Of a stretch of DNA of 64,000 nt, positions 34,255-46,500 are shown in pieces. Position 1 is the stretch's first letter, and every line of letters starts with the position of its first letter. The stretch lies in assembly GCA_016165875.1 (NCBI GenBank), contig JABBOT010000031.1, positions 997,961-1,061,960 of the forward strand. The letters run 5' to 3'. The notes under the pieces are model-generated. The model was not told the DNA's origin. It saw only the letters and a list, made by a program, of their open reading frames with translations, and made no database searches. This DNA is from Acanthopleura granulata. Its lineage: Eukaryota; Mollusca; Polyplacophora; Chitonida; Chitonidae. The position numbers and the translations under genes are program-made.

Positions 34255-34445
34255 CCGAATAATGCGATATGTCTGACTAAGGCGATATATGGCCATATGC
34301 GGTTAAGGCGATATGTGTGAAACTCATATCGCTCAAGCGTGTCTGATCAAGACTGTCTGAATGATACAATATGATTGATTGAAGCGATATACCGATTAAG
34401 ACAATGCCTGAATAACGCGACAGATCTAATTGAGGCAACTGAATA
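34255..34445. repeat. Degenerate minisatellite, GCGATAT core
   Basis: Variants of TAAGGCGATATGTCTGAATAA recur about seven times at 25-30 bp spacing (GGCGATATATGG, GGCGATATGTGTG, AGCGATATACCG, ACGCGACAGATC). Confidence 0.6.
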
Positions 34446-34854
34446 ATATCCTGGGCCATGCATCTTAAGTTTAATGCCCATCAAATCGTGATGTTGTGAG
34501 GGACAAATCGTGCCTTGTATAATCAACACCGTGGTATCACAAGACCTTTATTATTTGGGTTTATTCCTTCGCTGTAACTCTCCTGAAACTCCATTTTGCC
34601 CTCATATACATTGTCAAGAATTGGTACAATAACGGTCAGCCCTGACTGCCTATAAGTACCGGTATCTTATACGAAGTTGGGTGTCATGATCAATCATCAA
34701 AAAAGTAATGTTCCGTACAACCAAACTGCGCTTCACTTTTCAGTCAATAGCGATTGCAGTTGTCGCTTCCATAATTGCAGTTGGCCATCATCCCAAATAT
34801 GGGTTCAAAGGAACGCTTGTGGCGCACATGTACATACATATATATATGTGTGTG

Positions 34855-35300
34855 TGCGAAGAGGCCCGCAGACGAAATGTGTTATTCTGTTCATAATTTA
34901 TAGTCTGACTCAACAGCCCATCTTTTCCTCTGACAGTTTTACAATCAGTCATGGTCCCCTGTCACGTATGCGATGGCCATCATCCATCATATAAGTTTAA
35001 CGCAACACATATGAACTACGTGCAAAAAGGTCAGCAGACGAAGGCTTATTTTGTTCGGAATTCAGTCTGACCCCACATCCCACCGTTTCCTCTGACAGTG
35101 TCGCAATTGATTTAGTAACGGTTGTGGTTTTGGCGTCTTTGATGCCTGGTCCGTCGTGTGCAGAAGAGTTCAACGGAACCCTTAAAATGACCTTCACATG
35201 TATCGGCCTAGGTATATATCATTGTGTGTGTGTGACAAAAAGACAACAGACGAAAAGTATTATGAGTTCTAATTGGAATTCTGACTGACTTAACATCCTA
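34855..35300. repeat. Diverged tandem triplication, unit about 170-215 bp
   Basis: CAGACGAAA..GTTC..AATT..CTGACT..ACATCCCA..TTTCCTCTGACAG blocks start at about 34869, 35036 and 35250. Copies 1 and 2 are clearly related; copy 3 is more diverged. Short TG runs occur before copies 1 and 3. Confidence 0.6.
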
Positions 35301-37410
35301 TGCACATTTCCTTGTGGCACTTCATATTTACCGTCAAGAAACAAAGCTATAACCACATGGCTATATATGCCGTGCTCCCCAAAAGCGGGCAGCAATAGCA
35401 ATTAACACACCTGCCCACACCTATATACAGCGGCTTACCGGCTTAACCCGGCTAATGGCAAACATATCGATCTGTTTTCCACTTTAACTTGATCCGCTGG
35501 CGATCATGGCCTTTGACAAACATAAACCCAAACACCACTCCCCCCCCTCCCTCCCACTCCAACACTTCCCCTCTAACTAGCCCCTCTTCTTGAATGTCGT
35601 CGAGTGACCGTGTAATATCACGGGAGGTCGCCGAGACTTAATTGAGCTACCACACGCAGGATATAACAGACTCGCCCCTGGGAAGTGAATATCATGTATC
35701 ACTCCAGTTCGAAAGACAACGAAATACGATTACGTCACGTATGCATGCGCCAGGGTTACTTTGATTTGTTTACTAGCAGCAAGCCAATTCCAAAGGGTTT
35801 AATGTCTCTTTCAACATTTACTGATGGCCTCATTATGACGGTGTCAGTATGTGAAACAGGCTTCTCCCACTGTCAACATATTAGTATAGTGTTGCCTCAT
35901 AAATGTAGTATAACGCCATCCGGAAGACACCTGACATGACTATCCACCCGGCCAGTCAGTGTATTCTTACCCCGGGTTGACCAGTACTTGGGCTATCCAT
36001 GTATACCCAAGGTGAAACCGGAGAAGTATCCAAAATGTCAACTGAGATTTATTTCTTTGACGTTTGAGGTCGCCTTCCAGTGTGAGGCACCTACCCATTC
36101 CTATCACAATTGTGTCGCGTTGTCTTGGTGCCATTGTATTGATAGCGCTGCTTCACTGAAATGTTATGCCAGACACCTTGGAAGCATGAATCCGACCCAT
36201 TGCCACGCAGTAAACGGACACCAAGCTGACTGGTAGGCTACTATAGGCCTATTTATTTATAACTTCTCTGAGTGGCATTTGACTGGTGATCAAACACGAA
36301 ACATACTGCATATGTCAACAAAGAAATAAGGTACTTGTTATGCATAAACTGTCTGGTATTATAATGTCGGGGAACCGGAAAACAACACTGCATGACTCAA
36401 TCTGTAAATCTGCATTGTGGCGAATAACAGTTATATATAAAATCGCAATGTAGAAAATAACATTACAGCTATGTATTTCAATCCACTTATATTTAATGCC
36501 AAACAGGGAAGTACTAAAATATCAACTTAAATTTATTTGTTTCAGATTAAAGACGCTGTCAGCTTTATTGTGGTCTTGTCATGACTGTACCCCACTGTAA
36601 TCTAGTGTATGTAGGCTTGCCAACACGCGTGTATATTTGGTTTGTTATGTCAAAAATCTGTGGAGGACGTATCAAAATTGTCATTTCAAAAATCTTAGGT
36701 ATGACTCAACTCGGTGTTGAACGCGTGACCTTGGTGTATCAAATGATATCCCGGTCTGGAACAAACCTTATCAGTAACCATTTAACGCAGTTTTTGGAAT
36801 ACAATGTCTCGAACGCGTGTAAAATAAATTAATCTTTGCCATGAACGTAAGATAATTAAAGAAATGACAAGTCTGATCTGGTATCACTCACTCTAGCTAT
36901 ATGCTCTCGTGCTTTATACTACTTTAATTGTCATACGTTTGTATTTGAATCAACGGTCAATCTTTCGTGCTGTATTGCTGTTTTTTACGCATGCGCTTGT
37001 GGAGGTGATTCCGCGTGTCAGAGGGAGCTGGGTAAGGGAGGGAAACAGGCAGATGCACAAATATCTCCCCCCCCCCCCGGCAACGAAAAAAAGCGGGGGA
37101 AAAAAAGAAACACATAGTTTAAACATGGTGGCGATAGCAGATGCTGAGAGGAACATCCACTTGTGACATAGAGTCACGGCTGAATAGGATTCCACTGGTT
37201 ATTTAATCATTACCGACATTCGGACTTCCTCATTAATTGTGTAACTTGACTGAAGATGACAGTGTAAAACATTAATTTTCCAATTAATTAATTAATTTGA
37301 AGAAAACAGACTTTAAAAGATGGACTTTCAATCTATGCTTTAAGCTCTCGCAGAAGACAGGTCATTGGCAATTGAAGACGGTTGGTTCGGTTGCGGCTTT
37401 CACTCAGGGG
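35301..37410. other. Intergenic, no confident gene
   Basis: It has a C-rich tract (35538-35575) and a C12 run at 37067-37078. Frames of 81-85 codons (35685, 35988, 36581, 36909) show no recognisable domain or consistent splice signals. Confidence 0.4.
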
Positions 37411-37555
37411 GTTTATTTATTTGTTTAATTATTTGATTGGCGTTTAACGTCGTACTCAAGAATATTTCACTTAAACGAGAGCGGCCAGCATATTGTTGAC
37501 AGGAAACCAGGCAAAGCCAGGGGGAAACCATCCACAGGTTGCTAGTAGACTTTCC
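37411..37555 (-). repeat. SINE-A copy, 5'-truncated, minus strand
   Basis: The plus-strand order TTTATTTATTTG, TGATTGGCGTTTAACGTCG, TACTCAAGAATATTTCACTT, GGAAACCAGGCAAAGCC, CCATCCACAGGTTGCT is the reverse complement of SINE-A from its tail to mid-body. Confidence 0.8.
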
Positions 37556-38237
37556 CGCAAATATTGGGGTATTTGGTCAGGTGCGCGGGTATCCGCATAC
37601 TACTTTTGCTTTTTTCTGCGGACGGAAGGCCTGATGTTGGATTTTGCACACTTCACTTAGCACCAAGCAGTTGTCAACTAGTACATGTTAAGGTATATTT
37701 ACACCCACCCCCCTCATCCCTTAAAGAAGCTCAATTTTATGCAGTTGTGTTTTTGTTGCACTTCGTTGAGCTGAGTAGGCCTTCACTTTTCATTGACAAT
37801 TAGCTCTCAAACCACAAATTGATTACATTTCCGATGTAAAGAACACCATCAGAAAAAATTCTCTTTGATTCGGCCTGCAAAACTACCAAAACACAACGAC
37901 TACCTTCCATTTAACCTTGCTTTGTGGCCATCATTGTTATTGTGGACTGTAGTTTGATGTATATACTAATCGGCTTTAATTGTCAGCAGCTTATGTATAC
38001 TTAATCAGCTGATGTTTGGTATCTGCGGACGTGGATCTTAGCTCCAGGGCTAGTGAGGATGGGTCAGTCATACATCACTCGTCTCAGCACACCACTGTTG
38101 TATTTAGGTCAGTTTCAATGACAGCTATGCCATTCGTTTGATCTGAAGGCTACATGGGGAAATACATATATAAACATCAGAATATTGGATTATCAGCTCC
38201 GTCCTCTAAAAAAAACTTTCCTTCATTTTTAATTTTC
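37556..38237. other. No gene recognised
   Basis: A 79-codon frame at 37564-37803 lacks domains. Otherwise nothing. Confidence 0.4.
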
Positions 38238-38613
38238 GTCATGGTTGAATGGTGAAGATGACCGTCTTTCAACCGGCAGGACACACGAGGCGAAGGGTTC
38301 AATCCCCGCACGGGACAGGCAATTTGGAGATTCTTCCGTTCCCCCTGTTCGTAGGATCTTGCTGACAATACGCGCTCGACCGCATTCGTTTGGACGCTTG
38401 CGTAGTCTAGCAGAACATCTGTAAACACCTATAAGTGTACATATTTGTACATCATTCGTGAGAAAGTTTATCTGTAACGTGCCAAACGCCGTGGTTTATC
38501 TTGGGCACTCCTCATCGGTTCTCTACTAATAAACCTGACGAAATAATTTTAGAACGAATAGACTGTTTAGTTCAAGACGATAAATACCAGTCAAATAAAT
38601 AAATAAATAAATA
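38238..38613 (+). repeat. SINE-B, near full-length copy
   Basis: The tRNA-like head carries GACACACGAGG and B box GGGTTCAATCCCCGC (about 38296-38310). The body has GTAACGTGCCAAACGCCGTG, GGTTTATCTTGGGCACTCC and AATAAACCTGACG. It ends in CAGTCAAATAAATAAATAAA. It aligns with 2190-2445 over more than 150 bp. Confidence 0.65.
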
Positions 38614-38654
38614 AGCTTTGTTTGCAGGATGTTGATGGACTGACTTGGGAATAA

Positions 38655-38985
38655 CCCCGCATCGGTGACATGGTGGTTAGAACGTCCGCCTCGAGGTCGG
38701 GAAATCGAGATCGGGAGATTCGGGATCAACCCCGGTTCGGATCACGTCAAAGACTTTTAAAATCGTACTTGTTGCTGCCTCCCTTGGCGCTCAGCACTGA
38801 GACGTTAGAGTAAAGAAACACAACTGGGCAACCCGATGTCATCGCATGGACTCGCCCTACCCCAAGGAGGCAACAGTATATACAGGATTATGATATACAT
38901 TCTAAGGGCCCCTCGTCGTCATATAAGTGAAGAATTGTTCACTCCGTCCTAAAACACAATCATACATACAAACAATGCGTTTACA
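38655..38985 (+). repeat. SINE-C copy, tRNA-derived
   Basis: The head is GGTGACATGGTGGTTAGAAC with a B-box region GGGATCAACCCCGG / GGTTCGGATC. The body has TTGCTGCCTCCCTTGGCGCT and CAACTGGGCAACCCGATGTC. The 3' part CGTCATATAAGTGAAGAATT and ACTCCGTCCTAAAACACAAT parallels other molluscan SINE ends. It lies about 40 bp after the SINE-B tail. It could be compared with the RUDI/V-SINE and MetaSINE groups. Confidence 0.65.
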
Positions 38986-40019
38986 TGTATAGTGTTGAAG
39001 GATTTATTCAGCCTGAACTCATCCTGTACATGACTTCGACCTGAAATCTCCATGGACGATGCAGCAGAATATCAAATATTTCGGCTCAAGGGCCTGCTAC
39101 ATGGAGACGCCGTCGAAGTGTATGTATGACAGAAGTAAAGATGAACGCGATGATAAAACCCAAGTAAACTATTAAACAATGAATGTATTTCATGTCATAC
39201 AGGAATTAACTCAACTCATTAAATCTGTGTAATAATAATTTCCAATGTCACAGATGTTTAATACGTCAGGAGTATTTAATTACGGAATTCACCTGGGATC
39301 ACAGTAGTTGCATTTCATTTTCTGAGCTTTAACAAATAAAATGCTCTGCACAAACAACTCCAGATAACATAATGAGAGACAAGACCGAAAAACATTGCGT
39401 CAGCGATATGTCCGATCTCATCATTGCAATCTCCAAACACACAAGAAATAGACATAAACAAAACAAAAACATGGACCGACGATTTTAGAATCTGACAAGG
39501 CTTTCTTTCACCTGTATAGTTATCTACTCCGTGTCGTCTTGATAGATGACCTTAAGAAATAGACAGGCCGTTGAGTAGGTCAGCCGCCTGCATTAGGGCC
39601 TAACCTTAGGACTTAGATCCGGTCAGAGAAGGGATATGCGGACTACATCCGCAGTTCTGTAACGTTCCTCCTGCTCTGACGGGGAACTTTTTCACCACAC
39701 CTAAGCTTCTTGTCAGAGACCAAAAAAAGACCATCTATATAAATTCTTTATATATATATATATATATATATTCTCATTCATACAAATTTAAGGTGCAAAT
39801 TGAAAGATTTCATGTACATGTAGATACAATGATACAGGGGGATATAGTGAGATATAAAGACAATCGAGAAAAACAATGTGGAGAAGGAAATCAGTGCCTC
39901 TTGTTAAATTACCTTGGAGTTTTATTCTAACTTTTCATGTAAATGTTGAAACAATATAGAAAAACATCTGCTGCCAGATCACTGCCAGATATTCAAACAG
40001 ATTACTTGCAAAAAGCCTC
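38986..40019. other. Left flank of the satellite array
   Basis: No gene seen. A (TA)n tract at 39749-39771 lies about 250 bp before the first recognisable satellite sequence. Confidence 0.5.
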
Positions 40020-40580
40020 TTTCTGTGAAAGCTTAATAAAAATTTCGCAATCACTAAATTCAAAATTAGGAAAATATAACAAAGCCAAAAAAAAAGATGT
40101 TACAAGCGATGAATAAAAGTAGCCCATCATTTCTCCCTAGTTTCCAAAGTCATTTGCCCTTAAGCTGTGTCAAAGAGAAACCAAACAGTGTATCAAGTGG
40201 ATCTGTGAAAGTTTACTTGTGAAAAACTAATGTGAACAACAAAGGTTATCAAACCTACAATAAATGGCCTCTCATGGAATGCTAACATATTGAGTAGAAT
40301 TAAAGACAAACATCACACACAGGCAAACAGCTTCAATCTATAACATGTCTGTAGAAATATTAAGCAGCAAATAATCTATCCATGGCTATAATGACACTTA
40401 AGGAGATAACGTTCATTTTATTAGATTTCACAACAAGTCAATGCACTATCCAAGTTACATTTGGGAAGAGAAACGCAGCAGAGAATGTATCTATCTTGGC
40501 TGATCAGTATTACATCTACCACAGCATTTCATAGCATTCTTACCACTGTATTTTGTAACACAAATCAAAATAGCAGAACA
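40020..40580 (+). repeat. Diverged left-edge satellite copy
   Basis: Homology to the monomer is clear but low (GTGAAAGCTTAATAAAAATT, ATGTGAACAACAAAGGTTAT, CCAAGTTACATTTGGGAAGA). Edge copies escape homogenisation, as in other satellites. Confidence 0.85.
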
Positions 40581-43500
40581 AACTAAAGCAAAAAGAATGT
40601 GTTAGGAAAGATGTATAAACCAACCCACCATTTTTCCGTACTTTCCACACTCATTTGTCCTTCAGCTGTGACAAAGTGAAACCAAACACAGAGTATTAAG
40701 TGAATCTGTACTAGTTTCCTGCTGAAAATGTATTGTCAACAACAAAAGTTATCAAGCCTAAACTACCTGGCTTCTGAAGAACTGCTAACGTTTGGACTTG
40801 AATTGATAACAAATATCACACTCCCACAAACATCTTCAATCCATAAAATGTCTTGAGGAATACAAAAAGCAACAAATAATCTGTCCATGGTTATAACACC
40901 ACTCAGGGTCATAATGTATACCTTAACAGATTTCAAAACAAATCAATGCATTAACCAAGTTACATTTGGGAAGAGAAAAGAAGCAGAGAATGTATCTACC
41001 TTGGCTCTTCATGTTTATCACTGTATTTTGTAACACAAATCCATGCTGTGAAATAAACACAATACTTCTAGATAAACAAAAGTCCTCAAGAAATAACAAG
41101 CAACAAATCATCCACCCCTGGCTAAAGTAGTACTTTTGGTGCTTGTTTTTTCTTAAGACTAAGTACAAAACTTGTCATTTTACAAGTAAAGAAATTACTT
41201 ATCACAAAGGCAAGTCAATAAACCTATCTTGACCACATCTCTTACAAAATTAGGTTTCCTGCCTAATTTTTTTTTCAAACTTCTTCATGCTTCCAAAGAA
41301 AGCTAATTGATAAAGAAGGAAAACTCTCAAAGAAATAGCAACCAACAAATCATCCACCCCTGGCTACAGTGGTACTTTTGGTAATTGCTTTTTCTTTCAG
41401 TAGACAGCCATAAGCACACTATTATTTTTATATTTTTTTAACGATGGTGGGAAAAAATACGGTGGTTTCTTTATAGAAATCTCTTTGCTGTAAAGCTTAA
41501 TAGTTTCTGTTCTTAATCACTAAAATCAAAATAGCAGAACAACCTCAAGCAAAAAGAATGTGTTAGAAAAGATGTATAAACCAACCCACCATTTTGCTGT
41601 ACTTTCCACACTCATTTGTCTTTCAGCTGTGACAAAGTAAAAGCAAACACAGTGTATTAGGTGAATCTGTACTAGTTTGCTGTTGAAAATGTCTTGTCAA
41701 CAACAAAAGTGATCAAGCCTAAACTACCTGGCTTCTCAAGAACTGCTAACGTTTGGACTTCAATTGATAACAAATATCACACTCCCACAAACATCTTCAA
41801 TCTATAAAATGTCTTGAGGAATACAAAAAGCAACAAATAATCTGTCCATGGTTATAACACCACTCAGGGTCATAATGTATACCTTAACAGATTTCAAAAC
41901 AAATCAATGCATTATCCAAATTACATTTGGGAAGAGAAAAGAAGCAGAGATTGTATCTACCTTGGCTCTTCATTTTTACCACTGTATTTTGTAACACAAA
42001 TCCATGCTGTGAAATAAACACAAAACTTCTCCATCAACAAAACTCCTCAAGAAATAACAAGCAACAAATCATCCACCCCTGGCTAAAGTAGTACTTTTGG
42101 TGCTTGTTTTTTCTTAAGACTGAGTACAAAACTTGTCATTTTACAAGTAAAGAAATTACTTGTCACAAAGGAAAGTCAATGAATCTATCTTGACCACATT
42201 TCTTACAAAATTAGGTTTACTGCTTAAGTCCTTTTCAAACTTCTTCATGCTTCCAAAGAAAGCTAATTGATAAAGAAGGAAAACTCTCAAAGAAATAGCA
42301 ACCAACAAATCATCCACCCCTGGCTACAGTGGTACTTTTGGTAACTGCTTTTTCTTTCAGTTGACAAACATAAGCATGCTCTTATTTTTATTTTTGTTTT
42401 AACGGTGGTGGGAAAAAATAGGATGGTTGCTTTGTAGAAATCGCCTTGCTGTAAAGCTTAATAGTTTCTTAGTTTCTTAATCACTAAAATCAAAATAGCA
42501 GAACAAACTAAACCAAAAAAAATGTGTTAGGAAAGATGATAAACCAACCCACCATTTTTCTGCAATTTCCACACTTATTTGTCTTTCAGCTGTGACAAAG
42601 TGAAACCAAACACAGAGTATCAAGTGAATCTGTACCAGTTTCCTGCTCAAAATTTAATGTCAACAACAAAGTTATCAAACCTAAAACACCTGGCTTCTCA
42701 AGAACTGCTAACGTTTGGAGTTAAATTGATAACAACCATCACACTCCCACAAACATCTTCAATCTATAAAATGTCTTGAGGAATACGAAGCAACAAATAA
42801 TCTGTCTATGGTTATAATGCCACATAGGGTCATAATGTATCCTTTAAAATATTTCAAAACAAATCAATGCATTATCCAAGTTACATTTGGGAAGAGAAAA
42901 GAAGCAGAGAATGTATCTACCTTGGCTCTTCATCTTTATCACTGTATTTTGTAACACAAATCCATGCTGTAAAATAAACACAAAACTTCTAGATAAACAA
43001 AAGTCCTCAAGAAATAACAAGCAAGAAGTCATCCACCTCTGGCTAGTGGTACTTTTGGTGCTTGCTTTTTCTTAAGACTAAGTACAATCTTGTCATTTTA
43101 CAAGTAAAGAAATTACTTATCACAAAGGAAAGTCAATAACCTATCTTGACCACATCTCTTACAAACTTAAGTTTAGTGCCTAAATTTTTTTTCAAACTTC
43201 TTCATACTTCCAAAGAAAGCTAATTGATAAAGAAGGAAAACTCTCAAAGAAATAGCAACCAACAAATCATCCACCCCTGGCTACAGTGGTACTTTTGGTA
43301 ATTGCTTTTTCTTTCAGTTGACAACCATAAGCACACTATTATTTTTATTTTTTCTAACGATGGTGGGAGAAATACGGTGGTTTCTTTATAGAAATCTCCT
43401 TGCTGTATAGCTTAATAGTTTCTGTTCTTAATCACTAAAATTAAAAGTAGCACAATAAACCAAAGCAAAAGGAAAGTGTTCGGAAAGATGAATAAACCAA

Positions 43501-46500
43501 CCCACCATTTTTCTGTAATTTCCACACTCGTATGTCTTCAAGCTATGACAAAGAGAAAGCAAACACAGTGTATCAAGTGAATTTGTGTCACTTTCCTGAT
43601 GAAAATTTATTGTCAACAACAAACGTTATCAAACCTAAAATACCTGGCTTCAAGAGGACTACTAACTATTTGAGTTGAATTGATAAGAAGTATCACACTC
43701 CCACAAACATCTTCAATCCATAAAATGTCTTGAGGAATACAAAAAGCAACAAATAATCTGTCCATGGTTATAACACCACTCAGGGTCATAATGTATACCT
43801 TAACAGATTTCAAAACAAATCAATGCATTATCCAAGTTACATTTGGGAAGAGAAAAGAAGCAGAGAATGTATGTACCTTGGCTCTTCATTTTTACCACTG
43901 TAGTTTGTAACACAAATCCATACTGTGAAATAAACACAATACTTCTAGATAAACAAAAGTCCTCAAGAAATAACAAGCAACAAATCATCCACCCCTGGCT
44001 AAAGTAGTACTTTTGGTGCTTGCTTTTTCTTAAGACTAAGTACAAAACTTGTCATTTTACAAGTAAAGAAATTACTTATCACAAAGGAAAGTCAATGAAT
44101 CTATCTTGACCACATCTCTTACAAAATTATGTTTACTGCTTAAGACCTTTTCAAACTTCTTCATGCTTCCAAAGAAAGCTAATTGATAAAGAAGGAAAAC
44201 TCTCAAAGAAATAGCAACCAACAAATCAACAACCCCTGGCTACAGTGGTACTTTTGGTAATTGCTTTTTCTTTCAGTTGACAAACATAAGCATGCTCTTA
44301 TTTTTATTTTTGTTTTCACGGTGGTGGGAAAAAATACGGTGGTTTCTTTATAGAAATCTCTTTGCTGTAAAGCTTAATAGTTTCTGTTCTTAATCACTAA
44401 AATCAAAATTGCAGAACAACCTCAAGCAAAAAGAATGTGTTAGAAAAGATGAATAAACCAACCCACCATTTTTCTGTACTTTCCACACTCATTTGTCTTT
44501 CAGCTGTGACAAAGTAAAAGCAAACACAGAGTATTAGATGAATCTGTACTAGTTTGCTGTTGAAAATGTATTGTCAACAACAAAAGTTATCAAACCTAAA
44601 ATACCTGGCTTCTCAAGAACTGCTAACGTTTGGACTTGAATTGATAACAAATATCACACTCCCACAAACATCTTCAATCTATAAAATGTCTTGAGGAATA
44701 CGAAGCAACAAAGAATCTGTCCATGGTTATAACACCACTCAGGGTCATAATGTATACCTTAACAGATTTCAAAACAAATCAATGCATTATCCAAGTTACA
44801 TTTGGGAAGAGAAAAGAAGCAGAGAATGTATGTACCTTGGCTCTTCATTTTTACCACTGTAGTTTGTAACACAAATCCATACTGTGAAATAAACACAAAA
44901 CTTCTCCATCAACAAAACTCCTCAAGAAATAACAAGCAACAAATCATCCACCCCTGGCTAAAGTAGTACTTTTGGTGCTTGTTTTTTCTTAAGACTGAGT
45001 ACAAAACTTGTCATTTTACAAGTAAAGAAATTACTTCTCACAAAGGCAAGTCAATAAACCTATTTTGACCACATCTCTTACAAAATTAGGTTTCCTGCCT
45101 AAATTTTTTTTCAGACTTCTTCATGCTTCCAAAGAAAACTAATTGATAAAGAAGGAAAACTCTCAAAGAAATAGCAACCAACAAATCATCCATCCCTGGC
45201 TACAGTGGTACTTTTGGTAATTGCTTTTTCTTTCAGTTGACAGCCATAAGCAGACTATTATTTTTATATTTTTTAACGATGGTGGGAAAAAATACGGTGG
45301 TTTCTTTATAGAAATCTCTTTGCTGTAAAGCTTAATAGTTTCTGGTCTTAATCACTAAAATCAAAATTGCAGAACAACCTCAAGCAAAAAGAATGTGTTA
45401 GAAAAGATGAATGAACCAACCCACCATTTTTCTGTACTTTCCACACTCATTTGTCTTTCAGCTGTGACAAAGTAAAAGCAAACACAGAGTATTAGATGAA
45501 TCTGTACTAGTTTGCTGTTGAAAATGTATTGTCAACAACAAAAGTTATCAAACCTAAACTACCTGGCTTCTCAAGAACTGCTAACGTTTGGACTTGAATT
45601 GATAACAAATATCACACTCCCACAAACATCTTCAATCTATAAAATGTCTTGAGGAATACGAAGCAACAAATAATCTGTCCATGGTTATAACACCACTCAG
45701 GATCATAATGTATACCTTAACAGATTTCAAAACAAATCAATGCATTATCCATGTTACATTTGGGAAGAGAAAAGAAGCAGAGAATGTATCTACCTTGGCT
45801 CTTCATTTTTACCACTGTATTTTGTAACACAACTCCATACTGTGAAATAAACACAAAACTCCTCCATCAACAAAACTCCTCAAGAAATAACAAGCAACAA
45901 ATCATCCACCCCTGGCTAAAGTAGTACTTTTGGTGCTTGTTTTTTCTTAAGACTGAGTACAAAACTTGTCATTTTACAAATACAGAAATTACTTATCACA
46001 AAGGCAAGTCAATGAATCTATCTTGAACACATCTCTTACAAAATTAGGTTTCCTGCCTAAATTTTTTTTTAAACTTTTTCATGCTTCCAAAGAAAGCTAA
46101 TTGATAAAGAAGGAAAACTCTCAAAGAAATAGCAACCAACAAATCATCCACCCCTGGCTACAGTGGTACTTTTGGTAATTGCTTTTTCTTTCAGATGACA
46201 ACCATAAGCTCGCTATTTTTTTTTTTAACGATGGTGGGAGAAATACGGTGGTTTCTTTATAGAAATCTCCTTGCTGTAAAGCTTAACAGTTTGTCTTCTT
46301 AATCACTAAAATTAAAAGTAGCACAATAAACCAAAGCAAAAGGAAAGTGTTCGGAAAGATGAATAAACCAACCCACCATTTTTTTGTAATTTCCACACTC
46401 GTATGTCTTCAAGCTATGACAAAGAGAAAGCAAACACAGTGTATCAAGTGAATTTGTGTCACTTTCCTGATGAAAATTTATTGTCAACAACAAACGTTAT

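Noticed and set aside
35685..35939. 84-codon frame near a TATGCATGCGCC motif as a gene
   Set aside because: No homology-like features, no donor in phase, and the upstream region lacks promoter structure.
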